Assembly: GCA_964427595.1 (NCBI GenBank)
Contig: CAYRUQ010000023.1
Location: 1 to 18,101 of the forward strand
DNA: 18,101 nt
Origin: Enterosoma sp964427595
GTDB lineage: Bacteria; Bacillota_I; Bacilli_A; RFN20; CAG-288
Direction: 5' to 3'
Shown here: positions 5,713 to 13,673 of the stretch, in pieces
Numbering within the stretch: position 1 is the first letter of the stretch
Layout of the letters: every line of letters begins with the position of its first letter
The notes under the pieces: generated by a model
What the model saw: the letters and a program-made list of their open reading frames with translations, nothing else
The model's database searches: none
Told to the model about the DNA's origin: nothing
Translations under genes and position numbers: made by a program

Positions 5713-7872
5713 CTAAATAAAATAAGAATCTTCTTGATTCTCATTAATATTTAAACCGACATCTTTTGAATAATATTTATCTATATACAATAGTTCGGCA
5801 GAACCATCTTCTAAAATTGATATTGCCCCTTGGTTATTTAAAGTTTTAAACATATCTTCGTAAACCTGCACAGTATATTGCTCCAATTTTCTATAATCTA
5901 TTTTTGATAGAAAACCATTTTTTAATTTAGCAATTAAATGTTTAGCTTCTTCGTTATAAGGAACATAGATTGATTTGGTGTTTTTCTCAACTAAGTGAAA
6001 TCTAGATGTGATTTCATTAAAGGGAAATAATAATGTTTCGTCTTCCATCAAACTAATTATTCCAGTTTTATCAAGAATATCATCACCTTTAAATTGGAAT
6101 AATTTTTCAAAATAATTTTGAATAGCTTCTTTAGATGAAATTTTTTCTGGATAATGCTCTAAAACATCTCGTCCCACAGATATTTGAGTTTCAAATATTT
6201 TTGGAGGCAAATCTTCGCCTCTAAATATGTACACAAAACTATCTTTATAGTTTCTTTTTCCTTCACGATTACATCTACCAGCAGCTTGCAGCACAGAGTC
6301 TAATCCGGCTTCTTCTCGATAAACTACAGGAAAGTCAATGTCCACACCAGCTTCTATTAAAGAAGTAGAAACTACTCTGCACGACTCTCCATTATGTAAT
6401 TTTTCTCGAATAACATCTAATACTTCTCTACGATGTATAGGGCACATCAAGGTTGATAGATGATAACGATTATTACCACTTAATTTTTCAAAAATCTTTT
6501 GCGCACTTTTTCTCGCATTTACAACACAAAGAACCTGCTCTTTCTCATTAAGTTTTTCGGATAAAGAGTTCAAAGATAATTGACCAATGTTTTGAAAAGA
6601 AACCCTGTTGAAAACATCAAGGTCAATATTTGAAGGGCAAATCTCTTCTTTTGTTTGATGGGTGTATTTTAAAAAAATATTATCAAGTGCGGGTTGAGTG
6701 GCAGTGCATAATAGTGCGGATACATTATAGTGGTCAATTAGTTCAGAAATTGCCCAAACACACGGGTAAAGATAATTAATTGGTAACATTTGTGCTTCGT
6801 CAAAAATAACAACACTTTCACATATATTATGGAGTTTACGACATTTAGAAGGTTTATTTGAAAATAAAGATTCAAAGAATTGAACCGCTGTAGTGACAAT
6901 AATAGGTGCATCCCAATTTTCTGTAGCACGTATGTACTTTAAATTATTTTCATTCAGCTCTTCATCATTTTTTAAATCAAACTGATAATTTGAGTGATGT
7001 TCCAATACTATATTATCTCCCAAAATTTTTCTGAATACTTGAGCGGTTTGTTCAATAATAGATGTATACGGAATTACATAAATTATTCTTTTATAGTTGT
7101 TTTTAATTGCATGCTTAAGAGCAAATGCTAATGATGAAATTGTTTTACCGCCACCTGTTGGAACAGTTAAAGTAAATAAGTGTTGAGATGTTTTTGACAT
7201 ACCAGTTTCTATGCAAGCGTTTAAGATTTTTTCTCGCTCACAATCTAACTTAGATCTTGGATTGTTCCATTTTTGTATATATTGATTAAAAGTAGCATCT
7301 AATTCCTTCAATGTTTTGTGCGAAAACAAATCAATATTAGAACCATTCATGAATTTTTCAGTATCTAAATAATCAGCATCAACAAGACAAGAAAAAATCA
7401 TTCTCGTATAAAACATCGCATCTTTTCGATTATTAATCCAACCTGGCATCTGTTTTTGAGACGATAGATTTAAATCCTGTTTCCAGTGCAAATCAATTTT
7501 TTGCTCTATTTCTTTTGCCTTTGCGCATCTTCCAAAAAAAGTACCTTGATCTGATGTATCACCCTTTCCACCACCATCGGGCAAACCGCCATGATGTCCC
7601 ATAACAGCAAAAGCAGCAGGAATATTTTTGTAGTTTTCATAACAAACATAGCCGCCAAAAGTTGAATGATCCACTTGCAAATTCTTGCCATTTATTCTCA
7701 TTTGAAAATCTTCAGAATATTTACCCAAATCATGGGTTAAACCGACTAATTTAGCAACATCTTCTGCATTAAAAGATTCCCCAAATTTAGCAGATATTTC
7801 TGCAGTATTTTCTAAATGTTCTTTGATTGTTTGGGTTCTTCCATCTTCTGATTTGTGAGCTAAGAATTCCAT
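5713..7872 (-). CDS. cas3: CRISPR-associated helicase/nuclease Cas3 (HD + DExD/H helicase, type I-C)
   Basis: Cas3 is recruited by target-bound Cascade, unwinds the DNA and degrades it. The 719-residue protein has an N-terminal HD nuclease domain with His6, His19, His47-Asp48 (THDLGKYSEDFQ), His69, His93-His94 (MGHHGG) and Asp165. The superfamily 2 helicase follows: Walker A VPTGGGKT (237-244), motif II DEAQ (358-361), motif III TAT (390-392), and motif VI QAAGRCNREG (529-538). The two activities are fused in one chain, as is normal. The ATG at 7870-7872 opens the MEFLAHKSEDGRTQ segment that starts I-C Cas3 proteins; the ribosome binding site (AGGAT) is modest. It is the first gene of the operon, 161 nt after tilS, with a candidate promoter in that gap. 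All key residues are present. Confidence 0.97.
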   Translation of the reverse strand: MEFLAHKSEDGRTQTIKEHLENTAEISAKFGESFNAEDVAKLVGLTHDLGKYSEDFQMRINGKNLQVDHSTFGGYVCYENYKNIPAAFAVMGHHGGLPDGGGKGDTSDQGTFFGRCAKAKEIEQKIDLHWKQDLNLSSQKQMPGWINNRKDAMFYTRMIFSCLVDADYLDTEKFMNGSNIDLFSHKTLKELDATFNQYIQKWNNPRSKLDCEREKILNACIETGMSKTSQHLFTLTVPTGGGKTISSLAFALKHAIKNNYKRIIYVIPYTSIIEQTAQVFRKILGDNIVLEHHSNYQFDLKNDEELNENNLKYIRATENWDAPIIVTTAVQFFESLFSNKPSKCRKLHNICESVVIFDEAQMLPINYLYPCVWAISELIDHYNVSALLCTATQPALDNIFLKYTHQTKEEICPSNIDLDVFNRVSFQNIGQLSLNSLSEKLNEKEQVLCVVNARKSAQKIFEKLSGNNRYHLSTLMCPIHRREVLDVIREKLHNGESCRVVSTSLIEAGVDIDFPVVYREEAGLDSVLQAAGRCNREGKRNYKDSFVYIFRGEDLPPKIFETQISVGRDVLEHYPEKISSKEAIQNYFEKLFQFKGDDILDKTGIISLMEDETLLFPFNEITSRFHLVEKNTKSIYVPYNEEAKHLIAKLKNGFLSKIDYRKLEQYTVQVYEDMFKTLNNQGAISILEDGSAELLYIDKYYSKDVGLNINENQEDSYFI

Positions 7873-7968
7873 TATTTTTAATCCTATGTACGTTTGATAT
7901 ATACGAAAAGTTTAGTCGAAACTGCCTATTAAACCTTTCATTAACAGAGAGCTGTGGTTACATTAAAA

Positions 7969-7996
7969 ATAATACAAAATTCGTGTTACTTCACAA
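7969..7996 (-). promoter_or_regulatory. Candidate sigma-A promoter of the cas operon
   Basis: On the minus strand TTGTGA (7996-7991) and TATTAT (7974-7969) are 16 nt apart, giving 4/6 and 5/6 matches to the vegetative consensus, about 100 nt upstream of the cas3 start. No clear terminator is visible after tilS in this 161-bp gap, so some read-through from tilS is also possible. Confidence 0.45.
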
Positions 7997-8033
7997 GTTT
8001 AGAAAAGAGAGGTATAAAATTTGCACATAAAAA

Positions 8034-9263
8034 CTAGAGAAGTTTTAATATCACAGGCACGGATTTGCTCTTTTTATTCTTATAGAACGGAACATACTTG
8101 ATTTGATCATTACAAACAAAAACGGGATAGACAGACCATAAGAAAGAAGGAACTTGTTGTTTTTTTAGATTCTCAAACACATTCTTAGTTGGTAAGTCAG
8201 TAGAGATAACATCAGTGGGTTTTGCGTTTCTGATCTCTACTGGGAATTGAACTTGTTTAAATAGAGAAATGTCTCTTAAATCAACAGAGAAATATTTGTT
8301 GTTGTATTTGCCAGATTTTGAATATTTAAAAGAATAAGAAATCTTTGAATAATCATCATGAATAAAGAAGATGTCTTTGGTTTTATATAAGCATTTCTTA
8401 TCAGAAAGAGTTAAATAACCATTAGTTTGTTTTTTTAAAAACTCAAAGACTTCTTTTCCTATTCCAACTCTTCTTGTCGATGGAAAGTTTTCAAAGCTTA
8501 GAAAATAGAAAATAAAGCGTCTTTGTTCATCTTCACTAAGAGAATTATAGAAATTGAATGTATAAGGAGAATTGAGTGTATCAAATCTTTTATACAAAGA
8601 AATAAGTTCTTTGTTCTTAGTGTTCTTTTCTTTTAATAGAGTCTTCTTATTTTCTTCGGTTAGTTCTTTTCTGATCGTATTTCTCCTAGCATGATCATCT
8701 TTGTTAGTGATGTCATCATAGTATGGAAGATGTTCTTTATTTAAAGAGCTGATAATAGTGTTTTTAGAAATATTTAAAAGTGGTCTTAGAATCTTTAATC
8801 CGGCAAGTTCAGTTTCTACTTGTAAACCATAATGAAGAGGAAGATTTCCTCTTTCTTTTTGAAGAAGATAAGTCTCGATATCATCGTTTTTTTGGTGAGC
8901 GGTGATCAGAGCTATATAGCCGTTATTTTTAACTATCTTTTTAAAGTACCGATATCGATACTTACGAGCCCATTCTTCAAAGTTTCCGTCTCTTTTTCTG
9001 TGTTTAGTGTCTTTTCTATAGATAGTTAAATCATGTTTTAAAACATAGTTTAAAACTATCTCTTCTTCTTGTTTCACATAAGGAGAATCATGATAGTTGA
9101 TATAGCAGAGAGATACTTTATTCTTTAAATCTTCTTGATAAAAAGAAGCTAAAGCTTCTAAAAGATAAACAGAATCAGGACCACCTGAAAAAGCGATGAG
9201 ATATTTACCATCATTCAAATTCAAAGCTTGGAAAGTATTGATCAGATCTTTATTTGATTTCAT
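8034..9263 (-). CDS. tilS: tRNA(Ile)-lysidine synthase TilS
   Basis: TilS attaches lysine to C34 of the CAU-anticodon isoleucine tRNA using ATP, so that it reads AUA and is charged with Ile; the gene is usually essential. The 409-residue protein has the PP-loop ATP pyrophosphatase motif SGGPDS at about 26-31, and the N-type ATPase core with INYHDSPY, EEWARKYRYRYF and ITAHQKNDDIETYLL, where the Asp-Asp and His serve ATP and metal binding in the family. A C-terminal TilS domain follows (about 340-409). I prefer the ATG at 9261-9263, which overlaps the stop of the upstream S4 gene as TGATG. A TTG one codon earlier (9264-9266) is the alternative and gives 410 residues. Pairing with the S4 gene recalls the yabO...tilS neighbourhood of Bacillus. 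Confidence 0.96.
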   Translation of the reverse strand: MKSNKDLINTFQALNLNDGKYLIAFSGGPDSVYLLEALASFYQEDLKNKVSLCYINYHDSPYVKQEEEIVLNYVLKHDLTIYRKDTKHRKRDGNFEEWARKYRYRYFKKIVKNNGYIALITAHQKNDDIETYLLQKERGNLPLHYGLQVETELAGLKILRPLLNISKNTIISSLNKEHLPYYDDITNKDDHARRNTIRKELTEENKKTLLKEKNTKNKELISLYKRFDTLNSPYTFNFYNSLSEDEQRRFIFYFLSFENFPSTRRVGIGKEVFEFLKKQTNGYLTLSDKKCLYKTKDIFFIHDDYSKISYSFKYSKSGKYNNKYFSVDLRDISLFKQVQFPVEIRNAKPTDVISTDLPTKNVFENLKKQQVPSFLWSVYPVFVCNDQIKYVPFYKNKKSKSVPVILKLL

Positions 9264-9508
9264 CAATCTAAAAATTCATACATCAAAGAAGCATCCTTGG
9301 TAGTCGAGATATTTCTTATCTCTAGTACCTTGGCTTTGATCACTTTACCAAGAGGGGATGTGATCGTGATGATATCATCAACCTTGACTTCAGAGCTCGG
9401 TTTAGATGGTTTACTATTTAGAAGGACTAATCCTTTTTCAATCAAGGTTTTAGCGACCTCTCTTCTTTTGACAAGACGAGAGACTTTCAAATACTTATCT
9501 AATCTCAT
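9263..9508 (-). CDS. rqcP: S4-domain RNA-binding protein, RqcP/HslR family
   Basis: An 81-residue protein made almost entirely of an S4 RNA-binding fold: RLDKYLKVSRLVKRREVAKT (2-21), a turn with LIEKGLVLLNSKPSKPSSEV, then VKVDDIITI. In Bacillus the equivalent (YabO, now RqcP) binds stalled 50S subunits and works with RqcH in alanine tailing for ribosome quality control. The HslR proteins of other bacteria have the same fold and bind free 50S carrying nascent chains. The start ATG at 9506-9508 has AAAGGA four nt upstream. Its stop overlaps the tilS start, indicating coupled translation. Assignment to RqcP rests on size, fold and tilS linkage, so the family is sure and the exact role less so. 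Confidence 0.85.
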   Translation of the reverse strand: MRLDKYLKVSRLVKRREVAKTLIEKGLVLLNSKPSKPSSEVKVDDIITITSPLGKVIKAKVLEIRNISTTKDASLMYEFLD

Positions 9509-9549
9509 AGGTTCCTTTATATTTTAACTTTTAACCATTAAAAGAAGAG

Positions 9550-9586
9550 CAAAGAAAAAGTCCCGATTCGGAACTTTCGGGACTTT
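9550..9586 (-). terminator. Rho-independent terminator of the rplM-rpsI operon
   Basis: A perfect 10-bp stem, AAAGTCCCGA (9557-9566) with TCGGGACTTT (9577-9586), closes a 10-nt loop. In the minus-strand direction it is followed by TTTTTCTTTG. It lies just after the rpsI stop at 9603 and before the rqcP start, so it insulates the ribosomal protein genes from rqcP-tilS. Confidence 0.9.
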
Positions 9587-9602
9587 CTTGTTCGTTTGTG
9601 AA

Positions 9603-10010
9603 TCAGCGCTTGGAGAATTGAGGAGCTTTTCTAGCTTTCTTCAATCCGTACTTCTTACGCTCGACTACACGGCTATCGACTGTAAGTAAGCCTCTAGCTC
9701 TTAAGAGAGGACGATAATCGCCATTAGCTTTAAGAAGGCATCTAGCGATACCGAGTCTTAAGGCGCCCGCTTGACCGGAATAACCACCACCTTGGATGTT
9801 AGCTTTGACATCATACTTGCTGATGGTGTTAGTAGCATCAAAGGGTTGAGTGGCATCGAGAATCAAGGTCTTGTTAGGGAAGTACTCTTCAGCTTTGTGA
9901 CCATTGACGATGATCTCTCCGCTGCCGGGTGTTAAGAAAACTCTGGCGACCGAGGACTTTCTTCTGCCAGTTGCGGCATAAATGAGTTTGTCAGTTTTTG
10001 CGTTTGCCAT
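9603..10010 (-). CDS. rpsI: 30S ribosomal protein S9 (uS9)
   Basis: S9 lies in the head of the 30S subunit, with its C-terminal tail reaching the P-site tRNA. The 135-residue protein has the family pattern: ATGRRKSSVARVFLTPGSGE near 14-32, INVNG-type strand IIVNGHKAEEYF, the glycine-rich GGGYSGQAGALRLGIARCLL (about 75-94), and the basic tail LLTVDSRVVERKKYGLKKAR followed by KAPQFSKR. Ending in SKR is the universal form. The start is 3 nt after the rplM stop, with AGAGGG within the end of rplM. The L13-S9 order is the usual bacterial operon. Its base composition is visibly less A+T-rich than that of the cas genes. Confidence 0.98.
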   Translation of the reverse strand: MANAKTDKLIYAATGRRKSSVARVFLTPGSGEIIVNGHKAEEYFPNKTLILDATQPFDATNTISKYDVKANIQGGGYSGQAGALRLGIARCLLKANGDYRPLLRARGLLTVDSRVVERKKYGLKKARKAPQFSKR

Positions 10011-10013
10011 AGT

Positions 10014-10469
10014 TTACTTTTCCCTCTTCTTGACGAGCTCGACTTCAATCGGCTTTTTGTCCTTTCTAAGATGTTCACTTCCAGCATAGAGATAAAGCTT
10101 CTTGAGCATCTCTCTGCCGAGAGGACCTTTGGGGAGCATGCCCCAGACGGCTCTACGAACCATCTCAGTCGGATACTTCTCCTTCATCACCTTAGCACTT
10201 CTGACTCTGAGGCCACCATAAGTCTCGGATTTGTTGTCATAGTAGTTCTTCTTGGTGAGCTTGTTACCTGAGAGATAGACCTTGGAGCAGTTGACGACGA
10301 TGATGTAATCTCCGCAATCAAAGTTGGGGGTGTACTGAGGTTTGTTCTTTCCCATCAAAATGACTGCGATCTCGGAGGCTAATCGACCAAGAGGTTTATC
10401 GGCAGCATCCACGACGTACCATTTTTTGGCCACGTCATTCTTTTTGTAAATAGTTGTCTGACGTTGCAT
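10014..10469 (-). CDS. rplM: 50S ribosomal protein L13 (uL13)
   Basis: L13 is an early-assembling 50S protein. The 151-residue protein opens MQRQTTIYKKNDVAKKWYVV and then carries DAADKPLGRLASEIAVILMG (20-39), the NFDCGDYIIVVNC segment, YYDNKSETYGG, and the signature RRAVWGMLPKGPLGREMLKK (about 105-124), all diagnostic. The ATG at 10467-10469 has AAAGGA about 7 nt upstream. It is first in the rplM-rpsI operon, behind an extended -10 promoter and a structured leader that may be the target for feedback by L13 itself. Confidence 0.98.
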   Translation of the reverse strand: MQRQTTIYKKNDVAKKWYVVDAADKPLGRLASEIAVILMGKNKPQYTPNFDCGDYIIVVNCSKVYLSGNKLTKKNYYDNKSETYGGLRVRSAKVMKEKYPTEMVRRAVWGMLPKGPLGREMLKKLYLYAGSEHLRKDKKPIEVELVKKREK

Positions 10470-10536
10470 TTGAATATCCTTTCATGATCTTTGAGCAAAC
10501 TATAAACCTTACCGGGGTGTAGTTCACAATTAGCCG
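10470..10536 (-). promoter_or_regulatory. Candidate L13 leader in the rplM 5' UTR
   Basis: The roughly 67-nt 5' UTR predicted from the promoter contains a stem-loop at 10498-10524: AACTA pairs with TAGTT, and an inner ACC with GGT around CCGGTAA. It is preceded by GGCTAATTGTG. Structured L13 leaders upstream of rplM are known in Firmicutes (the Rfam L13_leader class) and act in autogenous control. I place this one by position and hairpin; I could not align it to the family model. Confidence 0.5.
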
Positions 10537-10542
10537 ACGAAT

Positions 10543-10570
10543 ATTTTAGCATGTGGAAAACGGAAAGCAA
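10543..10570 (-). promoter_or_regulatory. Extended -10 promoter of rplM-rpsI
   Basis: On the minus strand TTGCTT (10570-10565) is followed after 16 nt by TAAAAT (10548-10543), preceded by TGC, which makes an extended -10 (TGnTAAAAT). The start point would fall near 10536, giving a short leader before rplM. It is divergent from the kinase promoter about 110 bp away. Confidence 0.6.
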
Positions 10571-10656
10571 TATATTATTTTTTATATATTTATATATAAA
10601 GCTGTATATATTTCTTCTCACTCTTTTAATGTATTATTCGATTTGAAAAAGTTGCT

Positions 10657-10680
10657 TATAATATACAAACAACCGGAGGT
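10657..10680 (+). promoter_or_regulatory. -10 box and ribosome binding site of the FGGY kinase
   Basis: A perfect TATAAT lies at 10657-10662; the matching -35 region (10634-10639, TTATTC) is poor. A strong GGAGG at 10675-10679 lies 5 nt before the ATG at 10685 and decides that start over an in-frame ATG far upstream. The 5' UTR would be only about 16 nt. Confidence 0.6.
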
Positions 10681-10684
10681 CATC

Positions 10685-12238
10685 ATGAAAGAAAATTTCC
10701 TAGTCATTGATATGGGAACCCAATCTTTAAGAGCATCGATCGTCTCTCGTGATGGGAAGATCATATCCATGTCTAAATGCGAATATGATACTCCATATTT
10801 CTCTCCTAAATTCGGTTATTGTGAACAGACTCCTGACTATTATTTGGGTCAACTTGTCAAAGCTACTAAAGAGCTCGCAGAACAAAATCCAGAAGACTTC
10901 AACTCAGTCATGGGTCTTGTCTTACTCTCCTTTAGAGATACAGCGGTGATTTTAGATAAAGATAAAAAACCGATAAGACCGGCTATTCTTTGGCTCGATC
11001 AAAGAACAGCTGAGTTGAAGAAAATGTACAATCTCAAAGGATATGAGAAATTGATCTTCCGTCTGATCGGTATGGAAGATACAGTCAAATATAACTCGAA
11101 AAGAACTGTCTCTTTCTGGTTACAGGAAAACGAACCTGAAAACTGGAAGAAGATGAAATATTATGTCCCTATCAGTTGTTATTTAAACTATGTGATGACT
11201 GGTAATTTAGTAGTCAGTTCAGCTGATTGTATCGGTCATTATCCGGTCAATTTCAAAAAAGGAAAATATTTCTTTAAGCTTCATCCTAAAGTCGATGTCT
11301 TCGGTATACCTATAAAGGCTCTTCCTCCGCTTGTTAAACCTGGTGAGATCCTCGGTTTCATCACTGATGAATTCTCCACTTTAAGTGGTGTTCCAGCTGG
11401 ACTTCCTGTCTATGCTTCCGCTTCAGATAAAGCATGTGAGACATTAGGAAACGGAGTCATCAACAAGCATGCAGCTTCTATCTCTTTGGGAACCGCTTGT
11501 ACTATCGATGTCGTTGATAGCAAGTATTCAGAACCTGAGAAATTTCTACCTTCTTATCCGACACCTTATGTCGGTGCTTATGATTTGGAACTTCAGATTT
11601 ATCGTGGGCTTTGGATGAGCAAATGGTTTGAGCAATCTTTTGCTAAAGATATCCAAAAGAAAGCAAAAGCTAAAGGTGTCGCTTTTGAAGAATACATGAG
11701 TGAGAAGATCAAGGATATCCCGGTTGGTAGTGATGGTCTTATCCTTCAACCTTATTGGGGACCGGGTTTAAAAAGGCCGAACGGTAGAGGTTCTATCATC
11801 GGTTTTTCCTACTATCACACCGGATATCATGTTTACAGAGCGATGATAGAAGGTATCGGATTCGCCTTGAAAGAAGGACTCAATGAGATCATCAAGAAAA
11901 CGAAAGTCACTCCTGACTATATCATCTGTTCTGGTGGTGGTAGTGCATCTGATGTCTTTGTTCAGATCATAGCTGATATCTTCAATATCCCTGTTTATCG
12001 ACCCTCGACTAAAGAAACAACCACTATTGGTGGAGCTATCAGCGGATTTTTAGCCGCTGGTATTTATCAAAGTCCCGAACAAGCATGTAAGCAGATGTGT
12101 TCCGTGAAAGATAAATTTGAACCTAACAAAGAGAACGCTAAAAAATACGATGAGATTTTCAATGATGTTTATCTCAAACTCTATCCTTCACTAGCTAAAT
12201 TATATACAAAATCTAAAAAGCACTTTTCTAAGAAGTAA
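10685..12238 (+). CDS. FGGY-family carbohydrate kinase, substrate unknown
   Basis: This 517-residue protein belongs to the FGGY sugar kinases, which phosphorylate a polyol or sugar with ATP in the cytoplasm. The N-terminal lobe has the phosphate loop IDMGTQSLRASI (8-19) and WLDQRT (103-108). Asp248 in YASASDKACETLG is the likely catalytic base. The C-terminal lobe has SLGTACTIDVV (267-277), GPGLKRPNGRGSIIGF, and the adenosine-binding GGGS (417-420) in the FGGY signature region. The form resembles the xylulokinase/YgcE-like branch, but no transporter, isomerase or regulator sits beside it to name a substrate. It is a single-gene unit, divergent from rplM, ending at a bidirectional terminator. 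The start is set by the GGAGG at 10675-10679. All catalytic features look intact. Confidence 0.9.
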   Translation: MKENFLVIDMGTQSLRASIVSRDGKIISMSKCEYDTPYFSPKFGYCEQTPDYYLGQLVKATKELAEQNPEDFNSVMGLVLLSFRDTAVILDKDKKPIRPAILWLDQRTAELKKMYNLKGYEKLIFRLIGMEDTVKYNSKRTVSFWLQENEPENWKKMKYYVPISCYLNYVMTGNLVVSSADCIGHYPVNFKKGKYFFKLHPKVDVFGIPIKALPPLVKPGEILGFITDEFSTLSGVPAGLPVYASASDKACETLGNGVINKHAASISLGTACTIDVVDSKYSEPEKFLPSYPTPYVGAYDLELQIYRGLWMSKWFEQSFAKDIQKKAKAKGVAFEEYMSEKIKDIPVGSDGLILQPYWGPGLKRPNGRGSIIGFSYYHTGYHVYRAMIEGIGFALKEGLNEIIKKTKVTPDYIICSGGGSASDVFVQIIADIFNIPVYRPSTKETTTIGGAISGFLAAGIYQSPEQACKQMCSVKDKFEPNKENAKKYDEIFNDVYLKLYPSLAKLYTKSKKHFSKK

Positions 12239-12278
12239 ATATTGATAAATTTTATAGATACAACTTAACCTTGCACAC

Positions 12279-12303
12279 AAAAAGCGCCACTGAGGCGCTT
12301 TTT
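12279..12303. terminator. Bidirectional rho-independent terminator
   Basis: A perfect 10-bp stem, AAAAAGCGCC (12279-12288) with GGCGCTTTTT (12294-12303), closes a 5-nt loop. The T run on the plus strand ends the kinase transcript, and the complementary run on the minus strand lies 10 nt after the stop of the facing gene (12314), so it can serve both converging units. Confidence 0.93.
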
Positions 12304-12313
12304 ATTATCAAGA

Positions 12314-12799
12314 TCAATTACGATAGTTAGGATCGTAGAGAGAATCGTTATAGTGAGTGTCGATATTTCTATCTTTAGCGATTCTTCTGTTATAGGAATT
12401 GATGTCGTTTTCAATGTCGACAAATGTATCTCTGATAGCTAAAAGATCACAAGATTTCTCATAATCAGTCAAAGAAGGATCTTGCCCTTTTAAAATCTCT
12501 ACATACTGGTTGACATTCTCTTTGATATCTTCAATGAAAGAGAGAGGAAGGATAGCGTAGTAAGATATCTCATAAGCGACATCATCGCCATCAGCTGCTT
12601 TGAGCTTCTTAAAAGCGTTGTCGTAATAATGTTGGAAGGAATTATCTAAACCTCTTCCTTTGTTTTTCTCGTCACTATAAAAGGAAGCTAAAGCGATGAA
12701 TTTGCTCGCACAATCAACAAAGGAGATGTGAGCTTGTTTCATCTTTTCTTTGGCTTTTTCAGGATTTTCAATCTCAGGTAATCTTTTTTGATCGTACAT
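12314..12799 (-). CDS. Hypothetical helical protein (161 aa), second gene of a two-gene operon
   Basis: I do not recognise this family. The 161-residue protein is predicted by eye to be almost all helix and soluble: no signal peptide, no membrane segment, many charged residues, and a polar Asn/Asp/Tyr-rich tail (about residues 140-161). The stretch FVDIENDINSYNRRIA near 126-141 faintly recalls helical-bundle proteins such as LemA, but this is too weak for a call. A strong AAGGAGGT stands about 6 nt before the ATG and overlaps the stop of the upstream gene, so the two are almost surely cotranscribed and coupled. Transcription ends at the shared terminator 12279-12303. The gene is well formed and in a clear operon, so it is likely real. 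Confidence 0.75.
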   Translation of the reverse strand: MYDQKRLPEIENPEKAKEKMKQAHISFVDCASKFIALASFYSDEKNKGRGLDNSFQHYYDNAFKKLKAADGDDVAYEISYYAILPLSFIEDIKENVNQYVEILKGQDPSLTDYEKSCDLLAIRDTFVDIENDINSYNRRIAKDRNIDTHYNDSLYDPNYRN

Positions 12800-12811
12800 A
12801 TAACTACCTCC

Positions 12812-13399
12812 TTAGACGCCTAAGTACTTTTCCATGTCATCTTGTTCTTCAGGAATGACAAGACCGATCTCGGCTTTATAGTAGCTGATAAGCTCATCTT
12901 TTAAAGTTTGATCTGAGAGTTTGGTTATCTCACTCTCATAATAGAGATTATAGGGCAAGTCAGCGTCTTTTTCTTGTCTTTTGTAATAGTTCAAATCACC
13001 ATTTAAGATACCTTGTGTTATCTCTTCTAACAGACATCTGACTCTTTCTAATAAGACGGCTATAGTTAAGAAACTATGTTCTTCATTCTCTTTTGAGATG
13101 TATCTTTCAGGATAGACAAAGATATCAAGTGCCTTTTCTATCAGTTTGATAATTTGAGAATCATTTAGCGGATTAAAGCCTAACGGAGATTTGTTTTCCA
13201 ATAAGATGGTTATAAAGTAAGAGCTCAATCCGATGAATTTTTTAATGAACTTTCTACTCTTTAAATCTATTATTTCGTTTTTCTCGATCAGTTCAATTGA
13301 AGTTAAGACATTCGCAAAAGAATTGATGGTTGAATAAGCCATCTTTACGAGGATATCTTCATAGTCTTCCAAAGTGTATATTTTAGTAGTTTTTCCCAT
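12812..13399 (-). CDS. Hypothetical helical protein (195 aa), first gene of a two-gene operon
   Basis: No family is recognised. From the ATG at 13397-13399 the product is 195 residues, starting MGKTTKIYTLEDYEDILVKM, helical, acidic and soluble, with no signal peptide or clear membrane span. It contains an amphipathic NSFANVLTSIELIEKNEI region and a Lys-rich KSRKFIKKF. A longer frame with an ATG at 13424-13426 would add 9 residues, but a TATAAT (minus strand, 13412-13407) lies between the two ATGs and would place the transcription start almost at 13399. That favours the shorter form, possibly nearly leaderless, since no good ribosome binding site precedes either ATG. It is followed 12 nt later by the 161-residue partner. 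Confidence 0.65.
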   Translation of the reverse strand: MGKTTKIYTLEDYEDILVKMAYSTINSFANVLTSIELIEKNEIIDLKSRKFIKKFIGLSSYFITILLENKSPLGFNPLNDSQIIKLIEKALDIFVYPERYISKENEEHSFLTIAVLLERVRCLLEEITQGILNGDLNYYKRQEKDADLPYNLYYESEITKLSDQTLKDELISYYKAEIGLVIPEEQDDMEKYLGV

Positions 13400-13406
13400 G
13401 CCTAAT

Positions 13407-13412
13407 ATTATA
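13407..13412 (-). promoter_or_regulatory. -10 box of the two-gene hypothetical operon
   Basis: A perfect TATAAT on the minus strand lies 7 nt upstream of the ATG at 13397-13399, so the transcript would begin at or next to the start codon. No good -35 hexamer is seen at 16-18 nt spacing. Confidence 0.35.
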
Positions 13413-13482
13413 GTCAAACACGGCATGGTTTTCTTGAATAGTGAGAGTTCGAAAAGTGATTAATGAGGTATGAATCTATATG

Positions 13483-13530
13483 AATCACAAAATTCATGGG
13501 TAAAATGGCTTAAAAATCACAAAATTCATG
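13483..13530. repeat. 16-bp direct repeat, 32-bp period
   Basis: AATCACAAAATTCATG occurs exactly at 13483-13498 and again at 13515-13530, start to start 32 bp, that is about three DNA turns. The first copy is extended into an inverted pair, ATGAAT (13480-13485) with ATTCAT (13493-13498), and is preceded by two TATGAATC copies. Such phasing suits binding sites for one regulator on the same face of the helix, but this is inference. Confidence 0.75.
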
Positions 13531-13673
13531 ATATTTTTTGCTCATTTATCACATTTTTCCAAAATATGAAAAACTCAAATAATGCAAATTTATATAAAAA
13601 CAGGCACTTTATATAAAAAACAGCCTATAAATATGCATTTCTTACAAAAACACAATAACATATTGACTACTTC

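Noticed and set aside
10553..10684. N-terminal extension of the FGGY kinase by 44 residues
   Set aside because: The extension crosses the -10 box and the GGAGG site that serve the ATG at 10685, and family proteins start directly before the phosphate loop.
13470..13616. A 48-codon open frame on the plus strand starting MNLYESQNSWVKWLKNHK in the gap before ATPase 1
   Set aside because: The only ribosome-binding-like sequence (GAGGT) touches the ATG with no spacing, the frame runs through direct repeats in A+T-rich DNA, and nothing in the peptide is recognisable. It may be chance.
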